DNA from: Candidatus Zipacnadia bacterium
GTDB lineage: Bacteria > Armatimonadota > Zipacnadia > Zipacnadales > Zipacnadaceae
Direction: 5' to 3'
Length of the DNA: 16,915 nt
Assembly: GCA_029821455.1 (NCBI GenBank)
Contig: JALGTI010000025.1
Location: 1 to 16,915 of the forward strand
The translations under genes were made by a program, and so were the position numbers. Below the pieces are notes generated by a model that was given only the letters and a program-made list of their open reading frames with translations, searched no databases and was not told the origin of the DNA. This document shows, in pieces, positions 1 to 8,600 of the stretch (position 1 is the first letter of the stretch; every line of letters begins with the position of its first letter).

Positions 1-496
1 TGCGCGGCTGGTGATAGCCTGTTCGATTCCTTCGGTGTCGAGGTTGCTGGCCCGGGCCATCAGACTCACGCCGGCGTATGTGGAACGGAATCCGAAGCGC
101 TGATAGGTGCGGATCGCTGCCACGTTGTTCTGGTCGGTTCCCACCTCCAGATACTCACAGCCCTGCTGTCGAAACCACTCCATACCTGCCCCTACCAGTG
201 CCGTGCCAATGCCTTGATGCTGATGGTCGGGGTCCACGGCCAGCGAGACGATGCGCCCCCATTTCATCCCAAAGCGCCGCGAGTAGTCCGGCACAATCCC
301 CACCGCGATATACCCCACCGTATCGCCCTCATCACGCTTGCCGGGCATGCTCCAATGCCTCCTCGCTGTAGGCCCGGCTGACGGCCTCGCGCGGCAGGGA
401 GTAGTCAATACCGTATCGCGCCCATACACCAAACGCCCGGGGTGCAATCCGCTCCATTCCCCATTCATCGCCACTCCTGTACTGCTCTATTTGCAT
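1..496 (-). pseudogene. GNAT-family N-acetyltransferase, frameshifted and cut by the window edge
   Basis: The minus strand starts at ATG 496, with GGAGG at 507-503 and a 6-nt spacer, and reads 54 residues (beginning MQIEQYRSGDEWGM) to a TGA at 334-332. The neighbouring frame then continues the same protein to the left edge of the window: a strand ending VGYIAVG, then VDPDHQHQGIGTALV, which is the acetyl-CoA-binding motif A (Q-x-x-G-I/V-G-x-A) of GNAT enzymes, and then NNVAAIRTYQRFGFR, the typical motif B. The two halves join near 330-345 with a one-base shift, so this is either a real frameshift mutation or an assembly error. The family transfers an acetyl group from acetyl-CoA to an amine; the substrate cannot be predicted. 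The C-terminus lies outside the window. GNAT assignment is firm; the cause of the frame break is open. Confidence 0.78.
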
Positions 497-822
497 CTGC
501 GGCCTCCGGTTTTGCTTTTGCGCTAACGCACAATTCGCCTTGATTTCGCTATATGTGTCCGGTTTCCTGCCCCGGCAGACTGATACCGCCGATGGGTCCG
601 GCCGGCGCGGGAATTACACAAAGGAACAATCTCCCTCCACGAAGAAGGGAATATCACCCCAGGCGGCGAAACGCCAGGCCGTAGCGGTACGGCCGTGCTG
701 GCATTCCCAGCCTGGAGTACACGCCATGCCAGCGCGGCCTTTGCTTGTGCCATGCCGAGGACTGGCTGTGAACAGCAACCTGGCTCAAGCTGCACGGATT
801 GTGACCGGAGGGATGGTCATAT
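497..822. other. Gene-free divergent intergenic region between the GNAT gene and etfB
   Basis: This stretch of 326 bases separates genes that point away from each other. Small open frames exist on both strands, but none has a credible ribosome site or a recognisable product. It must hold the promoter of the etfB operon and the one for the GNAT gene, yet I see no convincing -35/-10 pair on either strand. A small hairpin (TTGTGC, loop GTTA, GCGCAA on the minus strand, 528-513) sits just before the GNAT ribosome site. The main content is the cluster of hairpins at 662-739, listed separately. Positions 740-806 hold nothing clear. GGAGGG at 807-812 is the etfB ribosome site. Confidence 0.6.
662..739 (+). 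promoter_or_regulatory. Structured leader: three hairpins, two mutually exclusive, upstream of etfB
   Basis: Three inverted repeats follow each other. Hairpin 0 is GGCG 662-665 with CGCC 672-675. Hairpin A is GGCCGTA 677-683 with TACGGCC 688-694, a perfect 7-bp stem with a GCGG loop. Hairpin B is GGCCGTGCTGGCAT 691-704 with ATGCCAGCGCGGCC 726-739, a 14-bp stem with one G-T wobble and a 21-nt loop, followed by TTTGCTT. A and B share bases 691-694, so they cannot both form, as in an attenuator. It may instead be a degenerate member of the palindromic repeat family seen at 2970 and 10201, because it also carries a GGCAT core. It matches no riboswitch class that I know. Confidence 0.4.
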
Positions 823-1644
823 ATGAACACTGCCGTGTGCATCAAGCAAGTGCCTGACACCACGGAGGTCCGCATTGACCCGGAGACCAATGCGCTGGTG
901 CGGGAGGGCGTCCCCTCTATCGTCAATCCTTTTGACGCCCACGCCACCGAGGAGGCCGTACGCCTCAAGGAGCGTTATGGCGGAACGGTTACCATCATCT
1001 CGATGGGGCCGCCGCAGGCGACGGAAGCCATCAAGAAATGCATCTCATTCGGCGCGGACAGGGGCATCCTGCTCAGCGACCGCGCCTTCGCCGGCTCCGA
1101 CACATGGGCCACCAGCTATATCATTGCCGCCGGCCTCAAGCGCCTGATGAGTGAGCAGCCGGTGGATCTGATCCTGTGCGGCAAGCAGGCCATTGACGGC
1201 GATACTGCCCAGGTCGGTCCGGGCCTGGCCCGCCGCCTCAATCTGCCTCAGATTACCTACGCCATCAGTATCGAGGAAGTTAACCTGGATGCACGTCGCG
1301 TGAAAGTTGGCCGGCGCCTGGAGACCGGTGTGGAGGTGGTAGAGGCGCCGCTGCCGGCGCTGCTGACCTGCGTGGAGGAGATGAATGAGATTCGCTATGC
1401 TTCCCTGCCCAATATGATCCGCGCCGCCCGCTATGAACCAGAGGTGTGGGGCCGCGACGACCTAGAGGTTGAGGACGAGCTGCTTGGCTTCAACGGCTCA
1501 CCCACAGTCGTAAGCAAGATCTTTGCGCCCCCCGAGCGCGAGCCCGGGGAGATTATCCCAGGTGGCACAGAGGACCCCACCGGCGTTGCCGCAGTAATAG
1601 CCGACAAGCTGATAGAGGCCCTCGGCGCCACCGCGAGTGTGTGA
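823..1644 (+). CDS. etfB: Electron transfer flavoprotein subunit beta (EtfB/FixA type)
   Basis: The 273-residue product is full length for the family. It opens with the typical beta-subunit strand (NTAVCIKQVPDTTEVRID), carries DGDTAQVGP near residues 126-134, a nucleotide-binding loop conserved in EtfB, and the EtfB signature around EEMNEIRYASLPNMIRAAR. ATG 823 is preceded by GGAGGG at 807-812, ten bases away, which supports this start. The protein pairs with EtfA to bind FAD; in bifurcating ETFs the beta-subunit flavin splits electrons from NADH. The gene is first in an operon with etfA, fixC and fixX, which places it in the FixABCX class rather than with classical mitochondrial-type ETFs. 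Whether it bifurcates is inferred from that context, not shown by the residues alone. Confidence 0.95.
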   Translation: MNTAVCIKQVPDTTEVRIDPETNALVREGVPSIVNPFDAHATEEAVRLKERYGGTVTIISMGPPQATEAIKKCISFGADRGILLSDRAFAGSDTWATSYIIAAGLKRLMSEQPVDLILCGKQAIDGDTAQVGPGLARRLNLPQITYAISIEEVNLDARRVKVGRRLETGVEVVEAPLPALLTCVEEMNEIRYASLPNMIRAARYEPEVWGRDDLEVEDELLGFNGSPTVVSKIFAPPEREPGEIIPGGTEDPTGVAAVIADKLIEALGATASV

Positions 1645-1649
1645 TATTG

Positions 1650-2951
1650 ATGCCCAAGAAACCCAAAGGCGTGCTACGACTCATCGCTGAAAAGTGCATC
1701 GGCTGCGAAGTCTGCGTCGGCGAATGTCCCTTCGATGCCCTCCACATGGAGGCGGGCCTGCCCGTCATTGATTACGAAGAGTGCAAGCTCTGCCGCAAGT
1801 GTGTCAAGGCCTGTCCGACCGACGCCTTCTACGTTGAGGGCGAGGAGGAGGCCGTGGAGGAGCCCCAGGCGGAGGCGATCAGTGATACTGAGGCCGACCT
1901 GCAGGCGCGGCTGCGCCAATACTCAGGCGTGTGGGTATTCGTGGAGCAGTCAGGCGACCAGGCACATCCGGTCTCCTGGGAGCTGCTGGGCCGTGGCCGG
2001 GTGCTGGCCGATACGCTGGGCTGCTCGCTGAGCGCCGTCATCCTGGGTGACGGCATAGATGACCTAGCCCCCGAGGCCGGCTACTACGGTGCCGACACAG
2101 CCTATATCGTAGATGATCCCGTCCTGGCCGGCTATCGCCCTCAGCCCTACGCCCACGGCTGCCTCAATCTCATCCGCAAGTACAAGCCTGAGATTATGTT
2201 GATTGGCGCTACCACCCTGGGCCGCGACCTGGCAGGAGCTATCGCCACCGACCTGCACACCGGCCTCACAGCCGATTGCACGGGCCTGGACATTGACGAG
2301 TTGACCCGCGAGCTGCGCCAGACCCGTCCCGCCTTTGGCGGCAATATTATGGCGACCATCCTGACCCGGGAGCACCGCCCGCAGATGGCGACGGTGCGCC
2401 CCCGTGTGATGGAGGCCCTCCCGCGAGACGAAAGCCGCACGGTCGAGATCATTCGCGAGCCGCTGGGCCTGAGCGAGGACGAGATTGCGACCAAAGTTGT
2501 TGGCTTCAAGCCCGATGCTGACCTGGATAAGCCCAATCTCACCTACGCCACCGTGATCGTCACTGGCGGTCGGGGGCTGGGTAGCCCGGCTGGGTTTGAG
2601 CTGATGAAGGAACTGGCTGATGCTCTTGGTGGCGTGGTCGGCGCATCCCGCTCCACTGTAGACGCTGGCTGGATATCCCACGACCACCAGGTCGGCCAGA
2701 CCGGCACCACCGTCCGGCCCAGCCTTTACATTGCCTGCGGCGTTTCCGGGGCCATCCAACATCGTGTCGGCATGCAGACATCTGATACCATTGTCGCTAT
2801 CAACACTGACCCGGAAGCGCCCATCTTCCAAATCGCCGACTATGGCATTATCGGGGACCTGTACAAGGTCGTCCCTGAGCTAATCAAGGTGGCAAACGAG
2901 CGCAATCTGAAAGAACTGCTCCTGGGCAAGGCGTCTGAAGCTGTAAGTTAG
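1650..2951 (+). CDS. etfA: Electron transfer flavoprotein subunit alpha with N-terminal 2x[4Fe-4S] ferredoxin domain (EtfA/FixB type)
   Basis: The product is 433 residues from ATG 1650; GTG 1641 is an alternative that would overlap the etfB stop as GTGA. Neither start has a clear ribosome site, so translation is probably coupled to etfB. Residues 1-60 form a ferredoxin domain with two CxxCxxCxxxCP motifs (C16, C19, C22, C26 and C45, C48, C51, C55), enough for two [4Fe-4S] clusters. An acidic linker (about 62-75) leads to the ETF alpha N-terminal domain. The FAD domain follows, with GGRGLGS near 305, the VGQTGTTV flavin loop near 345, the EtfA signature SLYIACGVSGAIQH near 357, and a final IVAINTDPEAPIF. 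Plain EtfA is about 320 residues, so the fused ferredoxin is the notable extra and could wire the flavins to an external ferredoxin. Confidence 0.94.
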   Translation: MPKKPKGVLRLIAEKCIGCEVCVGECPFDALHMEAGLPVIDYEECKLCRKCVKACPTDAFYVEGEEEAVEEPQAEAISDTEADLQARLRQYSGVWVFVEQSGDQAHPVSWELLGRGRVLADTLGCSLSAVILGDGIDDLAPEAGYYGADTAYIVDDPVLAGYRPQPYAHGCLNLIRKYKPEIMLIGATTLGRDLAGAIATDLHTGLTADCTGLDIDELTRELRQTRPAFGGNIMATILTREHRPQMATVRPRVMEALPRDESRTVEIIREPLGLSEDEIATKVVGFKPDADLDKPNLTYATVIVTGGRGLGSPAGFELMKELADALGGVVGASRSTVDAGWISHDHQVGQTGTTVRPSLYIACGVSGAIQHRVGMQTSDTIVAINTDPEAPIFQIADYGIIGDLYKVVPELIKVANERNLKELLLGKASEAVS

Positions 2952-2969
2952 GGACTTGGCGTCAAGACG

Positions 2970-2997
2970 GTAGGACAGGCATCCTTGTCTGTCCACC
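2970..2997. repeat. Palindromic intergenic repeat, GGCATCC-core family, copy 1
   Basis: GGACAGGCA (2973-2981) pairs with TGTCTGTCC (2986-2994) around a TCCT loop. One pair is a G-T wobble. The stem extends outward to GGT/ACC with one bulged A. The sequence shares the CAGGCATCCT core and a leading GTAG with the element at 10201-10254, so I group them as one family. It lies between etfA and fixC with no T-run after it, so it is not an obvious terminator. Confidence 0.6.
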
Positions 2998-3040
2998 TCC
3001 ACCGCATAGGGTAGTCATCCTGCCCGCCAACTCGCCCTGT

Positions 3041-3078
3041 TTCCCCTCCCTTTAGGGAGGGGGCGAGCGGGTAGGTTA
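3041..3078. repeat. Palindromic intergenic repeat, CCCCTCCC/GGGAGGGG family, copy 1
   Basis: CCCCTCCC (3043-3050) and GGGAGGGG (3055-3062) form a perfect 8-bp stem with loop TTTA. The tail GGGTAGGTTAA follows. Closely similar stem-and-tail units occur at 13786-13828 and 13842-13900. It sits just ahead of the fixC ribosome site. Confidence 0.62.
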
Positions 3079-3100
3079 ATCAGCAAGGAGAGCAACGTCA

Positions 3101-4414
3101 ATGGCCACTGATGTAAGCAACAAGTTTGACGTGATAGTAGTCGGGGCGGGTTTAGCGGGCTTGGCCGCTGCACATACGTGCGCTCAGGCTGGCCTGGAAA
3201 CCATCGTGATTGAGCGTGGCACCAAGCCAGGCACCAAGAACGTGATGGGTGGGGTGCTTTACACCCGCCCCACTGCGAAGGTATTCCCCGAGTTCTGGAA
3301 GGATGCCCCCGTCGAGCGTCCGGTCATCGAGCAAGGCGCTTGGCTGTTGACCTCCGATTCGGCTATCAAGCTCGCCTACCGCAGCCAGCGCTTTGCCGAC
3401 GATCCGCCCAACGCCTTCACTGTCCTGCGAGTGAAGCTCGACAAGTACTTCGCTGACCAGGCGGAGAAGTCTGGTGCCCTTGTCATCTGTGAGACGCTCG
3501 TGGAAGAGGTGCTCACCGACGGTGACAATGTCATCGGTGTGCGTTGCGGGCGGGCCGAAGGCGACCTGTACGCTCCCGTGGTCATCATCGCCGAGGGGGT
3601 TAACTCCGAGCTGACTCGCCAACTCGGGATGCAGACTGACCTCAAGCTGGACGACACAGCCAGCGTCGTCAAGGAGTTAATCCGACTTGACCCAAAGGTG
3701 ATCGAGGATCGCTTCAACCTCAGTGGCGAACACGAGGGCACGACCATCGAGATGTATGGTGATGCCACGCTCGGGATGCTGGGCACCGCATTCGTCTACA
3801 CCAACAAGGACAGCATCTCCCTGGGTGTTGGCTTTCTGCTCTCCCAGGCTGTGGAGGCGGCTCAGACGCCGTATGATATGCTCCAACGGCTCAAACAGCA
3901 TTCGATGGTGGCCCCCCTGATCGAGGGCGGCGAGACAGGCGAGTATATGACCCATATGATACCTGAGGGTGGGTACAATCGTATGCCTCAGTTGTTCGGT
4001 CACGGGGTCATGGTCGTCGGCGATGCGGCGATGCTGGTCAACGGCATTCACCGCGAGGGCTCTAACTACGCCCTGCTGTCGGGCCAATTGGCTGCCGAGA
4101 CTGCCATAGAAGCGCATGAAAACGGTGACTTTTCCGGCAAGACCCTCAGCCACTATCGCGCCCGGCTGCTGGACGAGACCCCGATCCTGCGCGACCTCAG
4201 GAAATACCGCAATGCCGCACATTACGTCGAGAGCCACCCGGCCCTGCTGTCCACCTATCCAGACTTGGTCAGTGACGCAATGTACGAGATGCTCAATGTT
4301 GATGATGTGCCCAAGCGCCAGAAGCAGTGGGAGATTGTCAGGATGGTCTTGCGCGCCAGGTCCCTCGTCGGGATGGCATGGGATGGCATTGATGGCGCCA
4401 GGTCAATGCTGTGA
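3101..4414 (+). CDS. fixC: FixC-type flavoprotein, ETF-quinone oxidoreductase-like
   Basis: The product has 437 residues, the normal FixC length. It begins with a Rossmann FAD-binding motif (VGAGLAGLAAA, glycines 15, 17 and 20), then ERGTKPGTKNVMGG, characteristic of the FixC/geranylgeranyl-reductase-like branch of this fold, and VMVVGDAAMLVNGIHREGSN near 303-322, the second flavin-contact region. ATG 3101 has AAGGAG at 3085-3090. FixC takes electrons from the FixAB flavins and passes them with FixX to membrane quinone. It is separated from etfA by 149 bases that hold two palindromic repeats, so the operon may be partly split. Its stop overlaps a GTG of fixX (GTGA at 4411-4414). No transmembrane segment is visible; membrane contact would be peripheral. 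Confidence 0.94.
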   Translation: MATDVSNKFDVIVVGAGLAGLAAAHTCAQAGLETIVIERGTKPGTKNVMGGVLYTRPTAKVFPEFWKDAPVERPVIEQGAWLLTSDSAIKLAYRSQRFADDPPNAFTVLRVKLDKYFADQAEKSGALVICETLVEEVLTDGDNVIGVRCGRAEGDLYAPVVIIAEGVNSELTRQLGMQTDLKLDDTASVVKELIRLDPKVIEDRFNLSGEHEGTTIEMYGDATLGMLGTAFVYTNKDSISLGVGFLLSQAVEAAQTPYDMLQRLKQHSMVAPLIEGGETGEYMTHMIPEGGYNRMPQLFGHGVMVVGDAAMLVNGIHREGSNYALLSGQLAAETAIEAHENGDFSGKTLSHYRARLLDETPILRDLRKYRNAAHYVESHPALLSTYPDLVSDAMYEMLNVDDVPKRQKQWEIVRMVLRARSLVGMAWDGIDGARSML

Positions 4415-4452
4415 GCGACCAACAGGAGGTCAAGGCTGTGAGCGACCAACAG
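4400..4452 (+). repeat. 27-base-period tandem duplication across the fixC stop and fixX start
   Basis: Bases 4400-4425 recur at 4427-4452 with a single difference (T at 4407, G at 4434). Each copy contains AGGTCAA, then GCT, then GTGAGCGACCAACAG. The period is nine codons, so both GTG codons (4411 and 4438) are in the fixX frame. The junction of the two copies creates AGGAGGT. Confidence 0.85.
4425..4429 (+). promoter_or_regulatory. Ribosome binding site choosing GTG 4438 for fixX
   Basis: GGAGG lies 8 bases before GTG 4438, an ideal spacing. The upstream in-frame GTG 4411 has only CAGG at 4399-4402. The site exists only because of the tandem duplication at 4400-4452. Confidence 0.6.
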
Positions 4453-4749
4453 CAAGAGCGAAGCAACGTCGGGCTTGTTGATGCCCTGTATCTGGTGAAG
4501 TACGAGGTTGATGAGGAGGATTCACATCTCAAGATACTTGACGTTGAGGTGTGTCGCAAGTGTGAGGACAGGCCCTGTATCACACGCTGCCCGGCCGAAG
4601 TCTACCTGTGGAATGAGGCAGAAGATGAGCTGGAGGTTGCCTACGAGAACTGCCTGGAGTGCGGGGTCTGCCGCATCGTCTGCCCGTATGACAACATCGA
4701 ATGGCGTTACCCCCGTGGCGGCTTCGGCGTGGCCTATAAGTTCGGCTAG
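4438..4749 (+). CDS. fixX: FixX-type ferredoxin-like protein
   Basis: The product is 103 residues from GTG 4438, or 112 from GTG 4411, which overlaps the fixC stop. I prefer 4438 because of the GGAGG 8 bases upstream; the earlier start adds only MSDQQEVKA, a duplicate of the following residues. The protein holds C39xxC42, C47 and C51-P, then C72xxC75xxC78xxxC82-P, and ends in the typical FixX tail (YDNIEWRYPRGGFGVAYKFG). One full [4Fe-4S] binding set is clear. The first group is the usual irregular FixX motif, which in many homologues does not bind a second cluster. FixX is the electron carrier paired with FixC. The gene ends 27 bases from the convergent hydrolase gene, with no clear terminator between them. 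Confidence 0.93.
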   Translation: MSDQQQERSNVGLVDALYLVKYEVDEEDSHLKILDVEVCRKCEDRPCITRCPAEVYLWNEAEDELEVAYENCLECGVCRIVCPYDNIEWRYPRGGFGVAYKFG

Positions 4750-4776
4750 TTGCCCCGCTGACCTATTGTTTGCGCA

Positions 4777-5610
4777 CTACTGTGCCTGGGCAAACGCCCC
4801 TTCGATGACCAGCGTCTTGCCCACGCCCAGCGATATGTAATCCACGCCAAAGCGCTCCTCAAACAGCTCGCGGGCCAGGTCTCCGGAGCAGTGACAGGGC
4901 GCAGCCCTCTCCACACCAAGCCCCTGCAGGTCACGGATAAGCTCCTGAATCCGCGCGGCGGACTGCCCGGAAAGGTGGAAGCCACCCATCACCAGGTATA
5001 ATGGCCTTTCCCGCATCTGTTTGGCCTCTCGAGCGATATTCGCAATACCTGGATGCGCGCAGCCGGTGATGACTACTAACCCCTGCTGAGTCTCGATAAC
5101 CAGGGCCTGTTCGATTATCCCCCTGCCCATTTCGCCGGTGGTATAAACATTGTCACAAATCTCAGCTGCCTCGTGGACTTCTATCACCTCGGCGCCAACG
5201 CGGCGGATTTGGGCCTTGAAACTCTCGGGGAACGAACGCAGCAGATAGACGCTGACATCCACGTTGGCCTTCAGAAACTCCGTCAGGCCATCTACGTGGT
5301 CCCCGTGGGCATGGGAGAGTACCAGCATCTCGACCTGTTCGGGGTCAAGTTGAAGCGCGCGCAGATTGGCCATCAGCACTCGCCCATCGGCACCGGTATC
5401 GAAGAGTATGGTTTTCTCGATCCCACGCACCAGGCACGAGAAGCCCCAGCCAGTCTGACAGCCGTCAGCGTAGGGATTGTTGTCGAAGGTTACCGTGATC
5501 GTCAGGTCGCGACGCCTGGCCTGCTCAACCCCGCCAGCCGGCTCCTCCTCTACCTGAGCACGACCAGAATTGGGATCTAACAACGCACCAGTAAGCAGTT
5601 CCTTGAGCAT
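4777..5610 (-). CDS. MBL-fold metallohydrolase, COG1237 type (dihydropterin phosphate synthase-like family)
   Basis: The 277-residue product has the metallo-beta-lactamase metal motif SHAHGDHVDGL (H100, H102, D104, H105), then GCAHPG with H186, FHLSG with H212, and PCHCSGD with H240. This pattern, with an early strand VTFDNNPY and FDTGADGRVLMAN, matches the branch that includes archaeal MptA-like 7,8-dihydropterin-methyl-aminobenzene phosphate synthase homologues. Most bacterial members have no proven substrate, so none is named here. ATG 5610 has GAGG at 5623-5620, and the first 34 residues precede the conserved fold, so a later start is possible. The gene follows the activase on the same strand after 83 bases, suggesting one transcript. 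It looks intact and soluble. Confidence 0.88.
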   Translation of the reverse strand: MLKELLTGALLDPNSGRAQVEEEPAGGVEQARRRDLTITVTFDNNPYADGCQTGWGFSCLVRGIEKTILFDTGADGRVLMANLRALQLDPEQVEMLVLSHAHGDHVDGLTEFLKANVDVSVYLLRSFPESFKAQIRRVGAEVIEVHEAAEICDNVYTTGEMGRGIIEQALVIETQQGLVVITGCAHPGIANIAREAKQMRERPLYLVMGGFHLSGQSAARIQELIRDLQGLGVERAAPCHCSGDLARELFEERFGVDYISLGVGKTLVIEGAFAQAQ

Positions 5611-5693
5611 TTTGCCTCGCCACCTCGGTTGGTATTGCCGCTCTGAGCCTTTTGAGCTTTTCGGACCGATGCCCTTGCTATCCCGGGCTATCT

Positions 5694-8600
5694 TCAGCGT
5701 AAACGCGGTCCCCCGTTAGTCTTGCTGTACTCCCGGGCCTGGTGCATAAAGGCCTCCAACCGCGTGAGGGCGGTGGACTGCTCCAGGCCGTCGTAAACCA
5801 TGTTCAGGAACGGTATCTCGTTCTCAGCATGGCGCACCCGCTTCATAATCGCATAGCTAATCGTCCCCGGCATACAGGTGAATGGCATCACTGCCACGAG
5901 GCCGGACAGGCCCTTACGGGCGAAGTCAATGCCCTTGCCGACTGTCATTATCGCCTCGCCCTCGAAGCTATAATGTATATAAGGCGAGGCCAGCGATAAT
6001 AGCTCCCCGCTGGGCAACTCGTAGGCGTTATTCAGGAAGTCAGCGAATACTGCCACCATTCTGTGTTCGTCCCACCTCATCACTTTGTCGGTCAGGTAGT
6101 TCTTGACGCGGAGTTTGTGGTCGCCGACCAGGCCGGCCCGCATATCACGCCTCAAGTTGCGGTACAGAAACCACTCATAGACCGGCGACATCCATACTTC
6201 CCCGCCTAATGCCTCAATCTGTGCGATTACGTCCTGGTTGCTGAAGCGATTGGAGCGGATGTAGAACTCTCCCGCCAATCCAATAACCGGCCGCGGCTCG
6301 CTGCGGTCCACTTCGACCTTCTCGAAGCGGCTTCGTGAGCGTTTGAGCGTAGCGAGGATCTCGCGCAGCCCACCTCCGTTGCGCACAGTATCGCAAACCT
6401 CGTGCAGCGAATCCCAGTAGGCATCGGCGGCGCTACCCGGCTTCACCTCATACGGTCGCGTTTGCAGCAATGCCTTCTCCAGGATATCTATGGCCACGAT
6501 CGCATCCCAACCAAGCCGCAGGAACTTACGCCCCACAATCCCCAGATCGTCGTAGAAGCTGGAGGCCTGGTTAGGCGCGAACATTGGCACATCCTCATAG
6601 CCCAGGTCATCGAGCACCATCCGCTGCAGCGCGTTGTACTGCCCGAAGCGGCACGGCCCCCCTGACCCGCCCATAAAGAACGCATACTTGTCCCGGTCGA
6701 AGTCGGGCCGCTTGGTGAACTTGACCATATCACCGGTGGTCACGATGCAGGGGAAGCATTCCTTACCCGTGGTGTGTTGTCGTCCCCAGAATAGCGTCTC
6801 TTCATCGGGCTCGTCCAGGACCTGAGCCGGCATCCCACACCCCTCAAAGGCCGCAGCCAGACCATAGGCGTGCCCGCTCATATTCGGTATCAGAACTGTG
6901 CGCTTAGAGGCGTGTTCAATGGTCAGCGGCCGGAAATGCCGGCCGACCATAAACTGCCGGTCACGGTTGCCCTTCAGACTGTCGAGGAACGCCTCACAGC
7001 GTGTGATTATTCCTGCATCGGCGCTATGCTCATCCACCTCGATTATCAGGCAAGGCTCAGTCCCCAGCCGCTCACGGAAGAACTTGGTGATAAACGAATC
7101 TGGGCCACAACCAAAGTTGGTCAGGTAGAGAGCGTGTAGGTGCTCGTCTTGCGATATGACTTCTGCTGCTGCCAGGATCTTCTGGCCATACTCCCAGTAC
7201 ATATTGAACCAGTCGGCCGGTATGGTTACCTCGTCCAGCGGCAAGAAGTCCATCGGAATCGGCAGTACGCCCATCCCGCGCAGCTTACGTGGGATGTCCA
7301 TACTCGCCCCTGGGTCGCAGGTGTTGTACGACCGTCCCACTATCACTATCGCCCGCTCATCTGCCTTCAGGGACGCCAGTACCTCTGCGCCCCGCTGGTG
7401 GCAGCTTGCCTCAAACCGGTCCAATGCAGTCTTAGCAACTTCCAGTGCTCTGGCTACCTCCCGCCGGCTCTTGCCAAACCGCCGCGCAACTGGCAGCAAC
7501 GCCTCGACCCAGTGCTTCCGACCCAACGCCAGATAGACTGGGGGCTGGAGTACCTCAACCCCCTCAGCCTCAAAGTCTACTGCCGACTTCAGCGTATATG
7601 CCAGGCTCTGCATATAGGGGCACACGAAGCTGTCGGTCATCTCCGGATGGCTGGTGGGAAGGTTTATCACACTGGGCAGCCAGATATAGTCAATCCCCTT
7701 GTCCAGCAGGTCAAGCACGTGTCCTAGTACTACCTTAATTGGGAAGCAGGTCTCAGCCACACTCGCCTCAGCACCCTCGTGGATGATACGCTTGTTGGTA
7801 CGGTCTGACAGCACCACCTCGATGCCCAGCTCTGTCAGGAAGGCCTGCCAGAATGGGAATAACTCGTGAAACAATCCGGCGCGTGGCAACCCAACCCTGG
7901 GTGCATCCACAGGCAGCGGGCGACTGGGCTGATAGGAGTTGACGAGGAACTTTTCTCGTTCGCGGAACAGGTCCGGTAGCCCCTCACCTTTGTTGGTACC
8001 ACGCCGGTCAACATCATATTTCCCGCAGCGGCTGCCGTAGTACAGAGGCTCCTCACCCTCGATGATCACCTTGTTTATCTCGCAGTGATTGGGGCAGTCC
8101 TGGCACTCAAATGACTCGATACTATAACGCTTCTTCGTCAGGTCAAAGCCCTTGAACGTGCTGCCCTCGCCCTCGTCCGCCTCTTGGGCAATGATGGCGC
8201 AGCCGATCGCCCCGGTCACTTCGTTGTGGGCAGGCACTGTGATCGGCTTGCCAGTCACATGCTCGAATGCCGCAACGATGGCATTGTTGAAGGCGGTCCC
8301 GCCCTGGAAGAAGATGTGGTCACCGACACGCTTGTGGGCCACGACGCGGTTGAGGTAGTTGTAGACGATTGAGTACGCCAGGCCTGCCACCAGGTCCCTG
8401 GTCGCCGCCCCACTTTGCTGGTTCTTTTGCAGCTCAGTCTCCATAAAGACAGTGCAGCGCTCGCCCAGGTCAATGGGACTGTCTGACTGCAGCGCCAACT
8501 CCGCAAACTCGTTCTCGATGGAAATGGCCAGCTTCTCCGCCTGTTCCTCTAGGAATGACCCTGTACCCGCCGCGCAGACTTTGTTCATCTCAAAATCCAC

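Noticed and set aside
327..345. Programmed frameshift in the GNAT gene, as in prfB
   Set aside because: GCG TGA is not a known slippery site, there is no internal Shine-Dalgarno at the right distance, and GNAT genes are not known to use recoding.
726..734. ATGCCAGCG resembling the TPP riboswitch box
   Set aside because: The other conserved TPP elements, such as CTGAGA and the GATCTGGATAATGCCAG context, are absent, and the bases are explained as an arm of hairpin B.
523..857. Small overlapping open frames on both strands in the leader before etfB
   Set aside because: None has a credible ribosome site or known motif. The region is better read as regulatory, with hairpins and a ribosome site.
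2064..2831. Long open frame (255 codons) antisense to etfA
   Set aside because: etfA is certain on the plus strand with all family motifs. The antisense frame has no recognisable domain and is a by-product of GC-rich codon use.
7140..7727. Open frame of 195 codons antisense to the activase
   Set aside because: It lies wholly inside a gene with continuous conserved sequence and has no ribosome site or domain.
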